DNA of 64,000 nt. It comes from Telmatactis stephensoni (lineage: Eukaryota > Cnidaria > Anthozoa > Actiniaria > Isophelliidae). A program made the translations under genes and the position numbers. The notes under the pieces were generated by a model. That model did no database searches and was not told the DNA's origin. It saw only the letters and a program-made list of their open reading frames with translations. Where the stretch lies: the NCBI GenBank assembly GCA_029948255.1, contig JALIZF010001471.1, positions 186,001-250,000 on the forward strand. The letters are read 5' to 3'. Positions 45,001-55,813 of the stretch are shown piece after piece (within the stretch, counting starts at the first letter, position 1; each line of letters opens with the position of its first letter).

Positions 45001-46421
45001 TTTCTCGGTAGCCCAAAACAAGCGTCAGCTGAGAGAAATATTTGACTTGGAAGCTGGGCAACACGAAAAGGGGAGAAAAATAGATGAATAAGAGAGGAAG
45101 AAATTGATAATAGAACAGTATTTAGAGTTCTGTCAATGTATACTTACCTGGTCGGATTCGAATGGACAAGCAGGGCACTTTTGCACACTTGCCTTGCAAT
45201 GGTACCTGTTGTGGCCGGTATAAATAACAGAATCAACCAGTTTCATTCACTTCGAGTAGTGCCAAGAAACCGCATGTTTAGCAAAAAAGCACCAACCTGA
45301 ACTCTTCGAAGCTTTCTAAAAGCTGCTTATAAATGCTGCGATTCTAAATGTAAAGTAATATTACTGAGAGTAACGTCGTGAGCATTTCATTCTAGTTCAG
45401 TGCTATCGCAACTAATAATACTGACCTTGTCGAAAATGCCTTTGTAAAAATTCAGATGTTTTACAAAGTCATACAGACACTTGACATTCGAACAATAGAG
45501 ATTGTAGGCTTGTCATTAGATCCCAAGAGAATGCTAGGCTGGGGTTACAAGGCGTAGCTGGCCACAGCCGAAGGGACACCAAAGTTTCCATTGGGGACTC
45601 GCACTGACAGAGTGTAATTAGAACATCGTGGTGCCTTCCTATAAAAAGGAATATAGAAGATATATAGTGAGCGCAAATTATAATTTTGATAGTATCATTT
45701 CCGAAGCCCTTTTGATTAATTTTAAATAATATTAATACCTTTCAAATCTATTACTGTTATAGTCCTTTTTTGCCTCCCATTCGTGCAGTCATGAAATGGA
45801 TTTACCAACTCTTTTCTTTCACTGAAAAGATATGACCGCCATTCTCCATCCTAAAAAGGGGAAACATAAGTTAAAATAAAGCACATTAATTTCATATCAG
45901 AAAAAAAAATTGTGCCTTACCAGCCAAACTTCAGGGCAGTGAAATATATTTTCCAAGGAATGTAGAATATCACAACAAGACTTGCACATCGATAGGGCAG
46001 CACCTCCACAATCACTACAACGATACTTGGCTGATTGCTGTTTGCACCTCCTACACACAGCATCTACTTGATTGGGGAATCCCTCCGTCGTAAGGGAAGC
46101 CCGAAGCAATTTCGGGCGTATGTTTTGCCAGTGCCTTACATTGCTTTGTTTTCTCTTTTGGTGATCTGTACAAGGTGAAACTAACGGCGCAGCCGTGTCA
46201 TAATCAGTAAGATCAAATTCGAAATTATCAACGTCTTCACGGTCGTCTTCACTTTCGGATGAAGGCGGCGGTTCTGACCTTACAGTTCTTGGCTGTAGAA
46301 AGCTAACTTTAGTTTTCACTCTTTTTCTTTTTACACTTCCATCTGGTTCAACAACGTCACGGTACTCTCGGACTACGTAATGCGATTTCCCTCTTTTACA
46401 ACTGGCCGATGAAAAGAACAT
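42080..46421 (-). CDS. KDZ transposase, about 16 exons
   Basis: Minus-strand exons by eye: 46421-45921, 45850-45739, 45638-45426, 45343-45297, 45205-45148, 45053-44883, 44790-44654, 44575-44455, 44269-44186, 44115-43935, then smaller exons at about 43.69-43.61, 43.49-43.41, 43.33-43.26, 43.14-43.09, 43.02-42.83 and 42.75-42.08 kb. Exon 1 carries the Cys zinc module typical of KDZ (CRRCKQQSAKYRCSDCGG ... CKSCC). Exon 3 has LRLWPATPCNPSLAFSWD. Exon 6 holds a catalytic Asp in LSADACFGLPRKK. Exon 8 has YDICCQLEKH, exon 9 CPQFHAYAHGADCQ, and exon 10 GWGLCDGEVMERLWSYLG with the acidic DGE. The C-terminal half is helical and acidic. KDZ transposases cut and join the element ends. Exon 3 has one extra base near 45470, breaking the frame; the rest looks open. 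Confidence 0.8.
43758..43784. repeat. Poly-T tract followed by G-rich run
   Basis: About 27 T, then ggggaggggaaggggaaa, inside an intron of the KDZ gene. Confidence 0.8.
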
Positions 46422-46561
46422 CTCACTGGCAATCTTTCAGTTCATTTCATGCGTGGTCTCAGTCTTTGCTATTCAAAAGAAAGTGTACACGTATGTATCA
46501 ACAATCACGGTCATTTTGTTAAATAGTACTAGTACTAGTGAATAAATCAGCCTGTAAATGA

Positions 46562-46848
46562 AGTAGTAACTGTTTTGTGTAAGCACAGCATATAGTCCGA
46601 TCTCAGTTGTTACCCAGAAACTACTGAATTGTCAATGCAAATTGTAAGGCAGTAGTAACTGTTTTGTGTAAGCACAGCATATAGTCCGATCTCAGTTGTT
46701 ACCCAGATACTACTGAATTGTCAATGCAAATTGTAAGGCAGTAGTAACTGTTTTGTGTAAGCACAGCATATAGTCCGATCTCAGTTGTTACCCAGAAACT
46801 ACTGAATTGTCAATGCAAATTGTAAGGCAGTAGTAACTGTTTTGTGTA
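46562..46848. repeat. 89-bp tandem repeat, 3.2 copies
   Basis: Units start at 46562, 46651, 46740 and 46829 (partial), each beginning agtagtaactgttttgtg. They are nearly identical (one a/t change). The array lies between the transposase promoter side and the right satellite and has no partner at the left end. Confidence 0.9.
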
Positions 46849-48328
46849 AGTACTGGGTTTGTTAGCTGGGATTTGTAACGTACTATTTACTGGGTTTGTT
46901 AGCTGGGATTTGTAACGTACTATTTACTGGGTTTGTTAGCTGGGATTTGTAACGTAATATTTACTGGGTTTGTTATCTGGGGATTTGTAACGTACTATTT
47001 ACTGGGTTTGTTAGCTGGGGATTTGTAACGTACTATTTACTGGGTTTGTTAGCTGGGGATTTGTAACGTACTATTTACTGGGTTTGTTATCTGGGATTTG
47101 TAACGTACTATTTACTGGGTTTGTTAGCTGGGATTTGTAACGTACTATTTACTGGGTTTGTTAGCTGGGGATTTGTAACGTACTATTTACTGGGTTTGTT
47201 AGCTGGGATTTGTAACGTAATATTTACTGGGTTTGTTAGCTGGGGATTTGTAACGTACTATTTACTGGGTTTGTTAGCTGGGGATTTGTAACGTACTATT
47301 TACTGGGTTTGTTAGCTGGGGATTTGTAACGTACTATTTACTGGGTTTGTTATCTGGGATTTGTAACGTACTATTTACTGGGTTTGTTAGCTGGGATTTG
47401 TAACGTAATATTTACTGGGTTTGTTAGCTGGGGATTTGTAACGTAATATTTACTGGGTTTGTTAGCTGGGGATTTGTAACGTACTATTTACTGGGTTTGT
47501 TAGCTGGGGATTTGTAACGTACTATTTACTGGGTTTGTTAGCTGGGATTTGTAACGTACTATTTACTGGTTTGTTAGCTGGGGATTTGTAACGTACTATT
47601 TACTGGTTTGTTAGCTGGGATTTGTAACGTAATATTTACTGGGTTTGTTAGCTGGGATTTGTAACATAATATTTACTGGGTTTGTTAGCTGGGATTTGTA
47701 ACGTAATGTTTACTGGGTTTGTTAGCTGGGATTTGTAACGTACTATTTGCTATTAATCAATGTAAAGCCTGACCATCGATAACTCGGACAACCAACGCAA
47801 TTTTTTCATAATCCTTGCTATCAACCCGGGCAGCATCTAGCTGTCAGCCCCAGTTTTTCAGGTTTTAACTGCATATGCACGAGTACTTATTTATGCCGTC
47901 ATTCGCTCATCTGGTAGTGACAAATGGTTGTAAGATTCACAAGGACCCATGCCCTGGGCACTCATAAGTTTGGATAGAGTATCCTTATTCATTCAAATAG
48001 AATAATACTGGCCGATTATTGGCAGCAAACCTCTAATGGTTAAATCGCCGTCACGGACGTGTTCTTTAGCAATCGACAATGACTAAATTGGCATTGTAAA
48101 CTGAACTTTATAGTTGTTTAATTTCGATCAAACCCGCTACGTACAATGAACACCCACCTTGAAATATCGATAATGGTCCAAAGAGAAAAAAATATATATT
48201 AATTTTTGATTCCAACAATTAAGCTTAAGAATTCGCTGAGAAAACCAAACTAAAAGAGAACACAGGGAACCCAAGCAGTCGTATTGTATAATTTTCGAGG
48301 GAGAACTGGGCTCTAGGGATATTACAAG
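46849..48328. repeat. Right inverted end of the KDZ element with 37-bp satellite
   Basis: About 24 tandem copies (46849-47750) of the left-end unit in reverse orientation (tttgttagctgggatttg). They are followed by about 580 bp that mirrors 37306-37887 with few differences (for example a/g at 47907 and 47970). It ends at 48328 in attacaag. Confidence 0.85.
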
Positions 48329-48929
48329 GTTCTCTGACTCTCCGAGGAACGAGGTTAGGAAGTAAAGGGAGGCTCTGCTCACAGGGTAAGAAAAAGCAGG
48401 TTTAGTGAAAGATTTTTACATCAGTCAATAGAGGAACCATTTATATCTCATTTCCGAAGACTTCTGGCCACTTTTCCAGCAAAATTAGCGAAGATTTTTG
48501 GATAATAATCACATCTACTTTTTGCACTCAAGCTCTAGCGAATCGAGCGGGTCGAAAATTAAAACAGGTGAGAAAATATTAAAACAACTTGATAACAACT
48601 TGTTAGTTTCCCTTCTAACTGCTTTTGTACGTAATTAGTTTGATTTTTGAGCTTTTTCCTCTCTTTTTGCGAAGCTACAAAGCATCATTTTCATCACATC
48701 TCAATTCAAGACCACACTTTCACTTTCACTTTCACTTCCAGGTTGTAATATTATACAAGTATCATACTTGGATGTGTGTTCAAGGACATTTTTTAGATTG
48801 AAATATTTTCAGTGATAGAATGAAATGAACAGTGCAACAGGTGTACTGGATGAAATTTAAAATGTCTTTCTTTTCAAAACTTTTCAAGTTTACCAAGCTC
48901 TAGGATTAAGTTATAGTGGAGCTAATAAA
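48329..48929. promoter_or_regulatory. Putative 5' region of the KIX mini-gene
   Basis: A possible non-coding first exon ends at a gtgaga donor near 48570. A strong polypyrimidine tract and acceptor (ctttcactttcacttccag) lie at about 48722-48741. No TATA box is evident. The KDZ element ends directly upstream. Confidence 0.35.
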
Positions 48930-51585
48930 ATGTCTCATTTCCCGCCTCGTAAGTTCACACTCAATGTGATGTAAAACTGTTTCCTCTGCTTTGCTAAATC
49001 ATTTATATTTGCTCAGCAGGTTTTGGAGACAATAAATCATTTGGGGATATGGCAAGTGGAACATCAGGGTAAGTATAAGAAAATCTTCTACAGAAGAGCT
49101 CAGTATGGCTTTAACCCCAACAAAGTAGTAGCACATAGAAAGTCAACAATTTCTGAATTCTGAAGCATGTCAAATTTAGCAATAAGTAAAAGATCAGTGA
49201 GACAGTGTCCCTGAAAGTTTTCATCAACCATCATTTTCCATAACTCAATTAAATTTCTTTGTCATTAATTTCCCATAACATGTTTACAAGTTCACTAACT
49301 TAATTAATTTTGTAATTCACAGAACTGGATCTGCTGTGAATAAAGGGCCTAAGGAATGGCATCAACATGTCACTCCAGACTTGAGGAATCACCTTGTTCA
49401 CCAATTGTAAGTAGGCAGCAATTTATATATTTTTTGAATATGAAGGTGATAACTTAAATATTGAATCGAAAATGGTAAAAAAGGACCAAACTAGCTAGAC
49501 CAAATTTTCAAAGACTGTAGCCCATGTGAAATGGTGAAAAATGTTTGATATTAAAAATATAAGTATAGTATAAAGAACGAGAGAGAGTGTTTTATCAGAT
49601 ATAAAGATCCGAGCCGTAGGCGAGGATCTTTATACCGATAAAACACGATCTCGAGTTCTTTATACGGCTTAAAAAACTCCAACAAATATTAGAGTAGTTC
49701 TCTAAAAGAAATTCAAAAATATCTTCATTTATCTTGGAGAAAATCGAGGTTAAAGTTGATGTAAATTAGGCCAAATCTTTATCAGATATAAAGACACTCG
49801 TCACGGTGGCGATTTTCATTGTGTTTGCCTTATGAATTATTAATGAGTTTTTTAAGTAATGTATAAAGATTTAGATTTGATATGAAACATTCTTAAAATC
49901 AAAACCTTAATGTAGGACCATGATGAAAATCATTTAAAGTTTAATTTAACTGCAACTCATCAGTATATTATTCTTAAACTTGTACTATATTTTTATGAAT
50001 TTTGAGTTGTATCAGTAACATCATATTATCAATCCAAACATTCAGCTCCATGCATTGGTATTTTGTAATCAAAACTACCATGTAATTGTTCTGCATCAAA
50101 GAAAACTGTCCAGACAATCAATCCTAATCCCAAAAAGCAAGAATACTGCTTTGTGTAAGCTTTTAATTAGCATCAAAGAAATAAAATAGTTCAAGAAACT
50201 AAACACAAAGAAATGTATAAAGGCATAGTATGAGTAGACAACCTCACTGACGACTTTAAAGATTTATATATATAACTATAATACTTCGATAGGAATTATG
50301 AGAATACAAATTAACTAGTGATTGTATGGCTCCTCAAAGGCTGATTTACATGGTGCAACTTTTGCCTGCATCTTGCTTAATACATCATACATACAACATG
50401 AATTGTGTTGGGAAAATCAAGCTTACAACTTGCCTGCAATTATTGCATGTAAAGTTGCGCACATGTAAATAGCTGCTAGAGTCGTTTTCGTATGAGTGGG
50501 AAACTCACCGTACCATGACCGTGTCAGTGCCGTAATGTCTATAAAACCATTTGAAATTCATGCCGTAACCGTATCGTATCGTAACTGTACAGTGTTCCCA
50601 CTCATACGAAAACGACTCTAAAATATGCCATAGGATGCAAGTTGCATGCAACAGTTATAGGCACCGTTGCATTGTGTAAATTGGCCTTAAGATTATTTAA
50701 GCTTTATAATTATACTTTGTGTGATTTTTGTCATCGTCCCACTTTAAGTAAAATATTTGGTTTTCAATACATTCTAAAGCAAGTGAAATTGTCCCACTCC
50801 TATTACAAAAAGCTTGCAACACCAATTTGGAAAGTATGAATGTCTAGTAAAAACATTAAACTGATGGTGCACAAACAAACATCCCAGCCCAATATTTGTC
50901 AACTAATTTTTTCAAAGCAACATTGATGTAGTTTCAATTAAGCTTTTATATTGATTAAAAGTCATTATTTATCCCTTTTCTAGTGTAACTGCAATTTATC
51001 CTCCTGTCAACAATCCAAGTGCATTGAAAGATGGTCGCATGAGTAATTTACTGAATTATGCTAGAAAAGTGGAAGGAGATATGTATGAAACAGCCAATTC
51101 TAAGGTATGTAAGAGAGTAGAATGCAGTTCTCAGTATTACCAAAGTAAGTATTATTGCTGTGATATATCTGAAAATTTTAATTGGTCATGAATCTTATTT
51201 TATCAAAATGGGGCATATCACAGAGTTGGTTGTAATATGTGTAGTTTTTATAAGAGTCTGAACAATGTCTTTAAGGGTAGCATCACACTTATAATGTAGC
51301 ATTGTCAATGTTAAGGTTATTAAACAAAAAGGGGCACATTTTACAGTTATCAATTGAAAAATCATTTGATGAAATGTAAAAAAAAAAACCCACTGACATT
51401 TGAAATTTATTTGAATCAAAAAGGTTTAAAAAATTTTCCAAAAATTTCTTCTTTTTAGTATCAAGAAAAACACATTCGTTACACCAATCTTTGTTTTTTA
51501 GGAGGAGTATCATCACCTTTTGGCTGAAAAAATCGATAAAATTCAAAAAGAATTTGAAGGAAAAAGACAAGAAAGATTAAGGTAA
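48930..51585 (+). CDS. Stand-alone KIX domain protein (CBP/p300-type), 118 aa, five coding exons
   Basis: Exons by eye: 48930-48948, 49020-49068, 49323-49406, 50984-51104, 51502-51585 (357 bp, all phases consistent). After a short N-terminus (MSHFPPR ... GTSGTGS) the protein is one KIX domain: KEWHQHVTPDLRNHLVHQ (helix 1), the proline loop (TAIYPPVNNPSALKDGR), LLNYARKVEGDMYETANS (helix 2) and EEYHHLLAEKIDKIQKEF (helix 3). KIX of CBP/p300 binds activation domains of CREB, MYB and MLL; the DMYE tyrosine used for CREB is retained. No HAT, bromodomain or TAZ domain is nearby, so this is not a full CBP gene. The last codons and stop (R-L-R-stop) are partly supplied by a TTAA transposon; the older exon continued beyond it. 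Such a protein could compete with CBP for activators (inference). Confidence 0.8.
49560..49863. mobile_element. ~300-bp insertion with a hairpin, absent from unit 2
   Basis: Between gatattaaaaatat and aagatttagattt, unit 1 has about 300 bp that unit 2 lacks (54.68 kb). It holds an imperfect hairpin (tataaagatcc ... ggatctttata; ttttatc ... gataaaa; agaac ... gttct) around 49565-49665. It is non-coding. Confidence 0.65.
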
Positions 51586-52316
51586 TTCCGTAGTTTTGCA
51601 GTGCGCATCTCTACTGCGCATAGCATAGTTCAGCCTATTTTGATTTTTTCGATTGTAAAAGATATATATTTGACTGAAAATGATGCAAGCTTTAGTCTTA
51701 TGAAGTGTTGAACAGTAGACACGCTCTAAAGGCGCTTTAGTGGTTACTCGCCTCAGTCCTCTTCGGTCACAGGCTGTTTACGACGTCTTGTTTCGCACTT
51801 TAGCGCGTCGTAGCGCGGAAACGAGCACGGGCACCTATTCTTATTATTTTTGCAAATCAACGGTAATAAGGTTCTCTATCATATGTATAATTATAGTCAA
51901 GATTCCATTTCCAGTTTTTTAGATATTTTATAAAACGTGCGGTCGGAAGGTGCTTTCACGCTGCTTCAAGGGCACGTATTATCAACCAATTTTACCTTCG
52001 TTCTTGTAGCAAACGCATTTTTACAACAATTTATTGCATCATAATACTAGGCTATTGCCCAAAGAGAGAAAATGAGCACATATTAGTCAGCTAGCACTGC
52101 TCAGATTTAAGAAATTAATTATTTTTGACACGATTGTGATTTTCGAATCTTGAGCCCTCAAGACACAAAAGATGGTGTACTTTAAACAATCTAGCGCAAA
52201 AATGGCTACGGTGACCCCCATTTTTTATTTCATTTTTGAGATAAGCAACTCAAAAATTATTGCTGTGTGAAGTTTTATGAGAATTCCATTTCTAGTTTTA
52301 TTTCTACGGAATTACC
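51581..52316. mobile_element. 736-bp TTAA element inserted in the last KIX exon
   Basis: Inverted ends GGTAATTCCGTAG (51581-51593) and CTACGGAATTACC (52304-52316), with TTAA on both sides (51577-51580 and 52317-52320). Removing the element and one TTAA gives a longer exon that continues with L-I-Q-E-M-F-H-K to a donor (gtgggt) at about 52341. The inserted sequence introduces TAA at 51583. It is non-autonomous; the interior carries the cggtgacccccat motif also seen near 24.5-24.9 kb. Confidence 0.85.
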
Positions 52317-52320
52317 TTAA

Positions 52321-54387
52321 TTCAAGAAATGTTCCACAAGGTGGGTATTTGTAATTGCCCATGTAGAAATTTTGGTATTTAATAGATATGTCTGAGGTAT
52401 GTAAATGGTATATCGTAATTACCTTTGTCATACCTTAACATATCTCAAACATACCCTGTTACATACCAAAAGGCTACAACATACATACCTTATACACATC
52501 ATATACATACCTGCTACATATCAAAAAGTGGTATGTAGAAGGTAATTTTCAAGTACTAAAATTGGCCTCTTTTTACATACCTATGACTTACCATTTACAT
52601 ACCTTGATATTGAAGGGTATAGGAAATAGAAAATGGTATGTAATAGATATGTAAAAGCTATCAACTACATACCATTTACATAGCACAAATCTGTAAAAAA
52701 ATTGGGTATGTAATAGATATGTAAAAAGTTACATAGCATTTACATACCTGTGCTATAACTCATTATATATGCATGTAAATACCATAAATGTATAACCATA
52801 CATATGCAACAGGTAATGTAAATGAGTTTCTCAAACAAAAATGAATACAGTTTTCTTAATTGTAAATATTGATTTGCCAAGCCAGGCTATATATAATATT
52901 GAAATCGAATCCTTATAAAAAATCATCCAAGGTAAAATGGTTATAAAAGCTTAAATCAGGAAAGATCCATGAAAATTATATATAATGTTTAACACTGTTC
53001 ATTAATTGTCACTATCAGACTCTGATGCTTCATCATAAAATTTTATTAAATTTATTACATGATCAGGTTCAGAAATACACAATCAAACCTACATTAATAA
53101 ACATCAAAGCCTTTTGCCAATTACTGTCATACTTTTTCTTCAGGGCCAGCTTTACACATTCATCTGTTGATCAAACCATTCAAAAGGAAATTAAGTCTTA
53201 TTCATTTCATAAAATAGTACATACTCTATAGGACTAATAATCTGAGTCGAGTTGCACCTCTAATAAGATTGTCTGCATCTGAATAATCTACGATTCAGCT
53301 AACAGTAATCATAAATGAATTTAACTATTGAGCATAATTAAGCATTAAGACTTCTTGCACATTGTAAGCAATGCTATAATCTTATATAGATTCTAGGCTA
53401 GACTATGCTGTATTCAAAGTGGACGGGTATATTCTACAATCACTCATATATAAGTTACTTATAAGTCTTATAATTTTAATACAGTGAGTAAACTTCAACC
53501 ATGAACACTTCAAGCTTTTGCAGGTTATTTTTTAAATTTTCTACTGTTTTAACACTGTAAAATGAGTCGTTGTGTTCAAATACAACTACACCTAGTGATT
53601 AAAATGAGTTGTTTTTTCGAGCCAGTGACTCATGATCAAGGGATTGCATTTGAAAATCATGACTCGAAGTGTTCACAGTTCGAGATCGATTGAGTCCTCA
53701 CGTGAAAGGGTCTTGTCCTTACCGGGAATGTTTACGTTCTGCGTGAAAGTAATTCATCTGGACTATAATGTTCCTTGTCTTCATAGCCTGCGTGGCGGCT
53801 CTAGGGGATTGGGGAGGAGGGAAAAGGGAAGGGGAGGGGGGAGGGGGAGGGGAGGAGGAAGAGGAGAAAGGGAGAGCCTGCACTCAGCCCCCAGGTTTTC
53901 GTGTCAGTGCGGCCTCCAGAGGCCGCGAGTTCCAATTGGTCGAAATGAGAAATTGATTGACAAGGCAAAATCAAGCTTAAAGTTTTGTCGCCTCTTTGCC
54001 GCCATTTATAGTTCATGTATAGTTGATTGTAACAAGAACAAGCAGTTGAAGATTTGCTTGCAGGAGGTTTGTAGAGATTCTTCGACGAACATTAATTTGG
54101 GACCAGTTCCTTTAAGATAAACATATTCTGCGAAGGTTGTTGTCGACACAATCCAACGTTTAATAATTTGATTTTCTGTTTTGACCTTCGTCAGTTGACA
54201 ACATAAATAGATCTTATTACCAACGGTCATTTCAGATTGTGGTGGCAAGGAAAAGACAAATTTTTACAAACTTAAGACATAATGTCTAATGTGGCATTCA
54301 GTTCAAAACGAAGAAAGGCTATGTAAAATATCCAAATTTACTTTTAAAAGTATGATTCTAAGGTAGTCTTTTCTACGAAGACAAGCA
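52321..54387. other. Intron/spacer of unit 1 with ACATACC-rich tract
   Basis: From about 52370 to 52830 the motifs ggtatgta and tacatacc recur many times in both orientations, making a dense inverted-repeat tract. At 52.97-53.19 kb the minus strand has a splice-bounded coding-like piece (DECVKLALKKKYDSNWQKA) and an acidic end (YDEASESDSDN), possibly an old element exon. At 53.80-53.88 kb there is a long purine (GGGGAGG-type) tract. No clear gene was found. Confidence 0.4.
53802..53876 (+). repeat. G/A-rich tract
   Basis: About 75 bp of nearly pure purine with repeated ggggagg blocks. It is repeated in unit 2 at 63196-63270. It has G-quadruplex/triplex potential and produces a false Arg/Gly-rich frame. 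Confidence 0.8.
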
Positions 54388-55636
54388 TTTGTCATTAATT
54401 TCCCATAACATGTTTACAAGTTCACTAACTTAATTTGTAATTCACAGAACTGGATCTGCTGTAAATATAGGGCCTAAGGAATGGCATCAACATGTCACTC
54501 CAGACTTGAGGAATCACCTTGTTGACCAATTGTAAGTAGGCAGCAATTTATATATTTTTTGAATATGAAGGTGATAACTTAAATATTGAATCAAAAATGG
54601 TAAAAAAAGGACCAAACTAGCTAGACCAAATTTTTCAAAGACTGTAGCCCATGTGAAATGGTGAAAAATGTTTGATATTAAAAATATATCAATAAAGATT
54701 TAGATTTGATATGAAACATTCTTAAAATCAAAACCTTAATGTAGGACCATGATGAAAATCATTTAAAGTTTAATTTAACTGCAACTCATCAGTATATTAT
54801 TCTTAAACTTGTACTATATTTTTATGAATTTTGAGTTGTATCAGTAACATCATATTATCAATCCAAACATTCAGCTCCATGCATGCATTGGTATTTTGTA
54901 ATCAAAACTACCATGTAATTGCGTGATGTTCTGCATCAAAGAAAACTGTCCAGACAATCAATCCTAATCCCAAAAAGCAAGAATACTGCTTTGTGTAAGC
55001 TTTTAGCATCAAAGAAATATAATAGTTCAAGAAACTAAACACAAAGAAATGTATAAAGGCATAGTATGAGTAGACAACCTCACTGACGACTTTAAAGATT
55101 TATATATATAACTATAATACTTCGATAGGAATTATGAGAATACAAATTAACTAGTGATTGTATGGCTCCTCAAAGGCTGATTTACATGGTGCAACTTTTG
55201 CCTGCATCTTGCTTACATCATACATACAACATGAATTGTGTTGGGAAAATCAAGCTTACAACTTGCCTGCAATTATTGCATGTAAAGTTGCGCACATGTA
55301 AATAGCTGCTAGAGTCGTTTTCGTATGAGTGGGAAACTTACCACACCGTACCGTGACCGTGTCAGTGCCGTAATGTCTATAAAACCATTTGAAATTCATG
55401 CCGTAACCGTATCGTATCGTAACTGTACAGTGTTCCCACTCATATGAAAACGACTCTAAAATATGCCATAGGCAAGTTGCATGCAACAGTTATAGGCACA
55501 GTTGCATTGTGTAAATTGGCCTTAAGATTATTTAAGCTTTATAATTACACTTTGAGTGATTTTTGTCATCGTCCCACTTTAAGTAAAATATTTGGTTTTC
55601 AATACATTCTAAAGCAAGTGAAATTGTCCCACTCCT

Positions 55637-55755
55637 TGTTACAATATACACTTCCGGTAATTATAATATGCATGATTGTTTGTAATATCAAGTGACGCGA
55701 TTGAGCAATAAACAGCATATCGTCGAATACACGAACCCGTACACATCCTGAAACA
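55637..55755 (+). repeat. 5' LTR (119 bp)
   Basis: Starts tgttacaatatacacttccg and ends cctgaaaca. It contains an aataaa signal (about 55708). It differs from the 3' LTR at roughly two dozen positions by eye. Confidence 0.85.
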
Positions 55756-55770
55756 TTGGTGTCAGAAGTG
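55756..55770 (+). promoter_or_regulatory. Primer binding site
   Basis: ttggtgtcagaagtg directly after the 5' LTR. The tggtgtcagaagtg form is common in metazoan Ty3-type elements. The priming tRNA was not determined. Confidence 0.6.
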
Positions 55771-55813
55771 TAAACTACAATTTATTTCTGTACAATACTT
55801 TGGTGCAACAGAT

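Larger units (their letters stand above)
37306..48328. mobile_element. KDZ (Zisupton-type) DNA transposon, 11.0 kb, with satellite-bearing inverted ends
   Basis: The outer ends are inverted copies starting CTTGTAATATCCCTAGAGC (37306 rightward; 48328 leftward). Each end has about 580 bp of unique sequence and then an array of 37-bp repeats (left to about 38635, right from about 46850). Each whole inverted end is thus about 1.3-1.5 kb. The interior holds one long multi-exon minus-strand KDZ transposase gene (42080-46421) and smaller insertions. No clear target duplication is visible outside the ends. Confidence 0.8.
49258..54387. repeat. Tandem duplication unit 1 (~5.13 kb)
   Basis: It starts at tttgtcattaatttccc in intron 2 of the KIX gene and is followed directly by unit 2, which starts with the same sequence at 54388. 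Outside two insertions the units look 95-99% identical by eye. Unit 1 alone has the roughly 300-bp insertion at 49.56-49.86 kb. Confidence 0.85.

Noticed and set aside
53632..54120. 162-codon Arg/Gly-rich + frame (and its copy at 63026-63514)
   Set aside because: It is driven by a purine tract with low complexity. No splice sites or domain support it, and overlapping frames on both strands are equally open.
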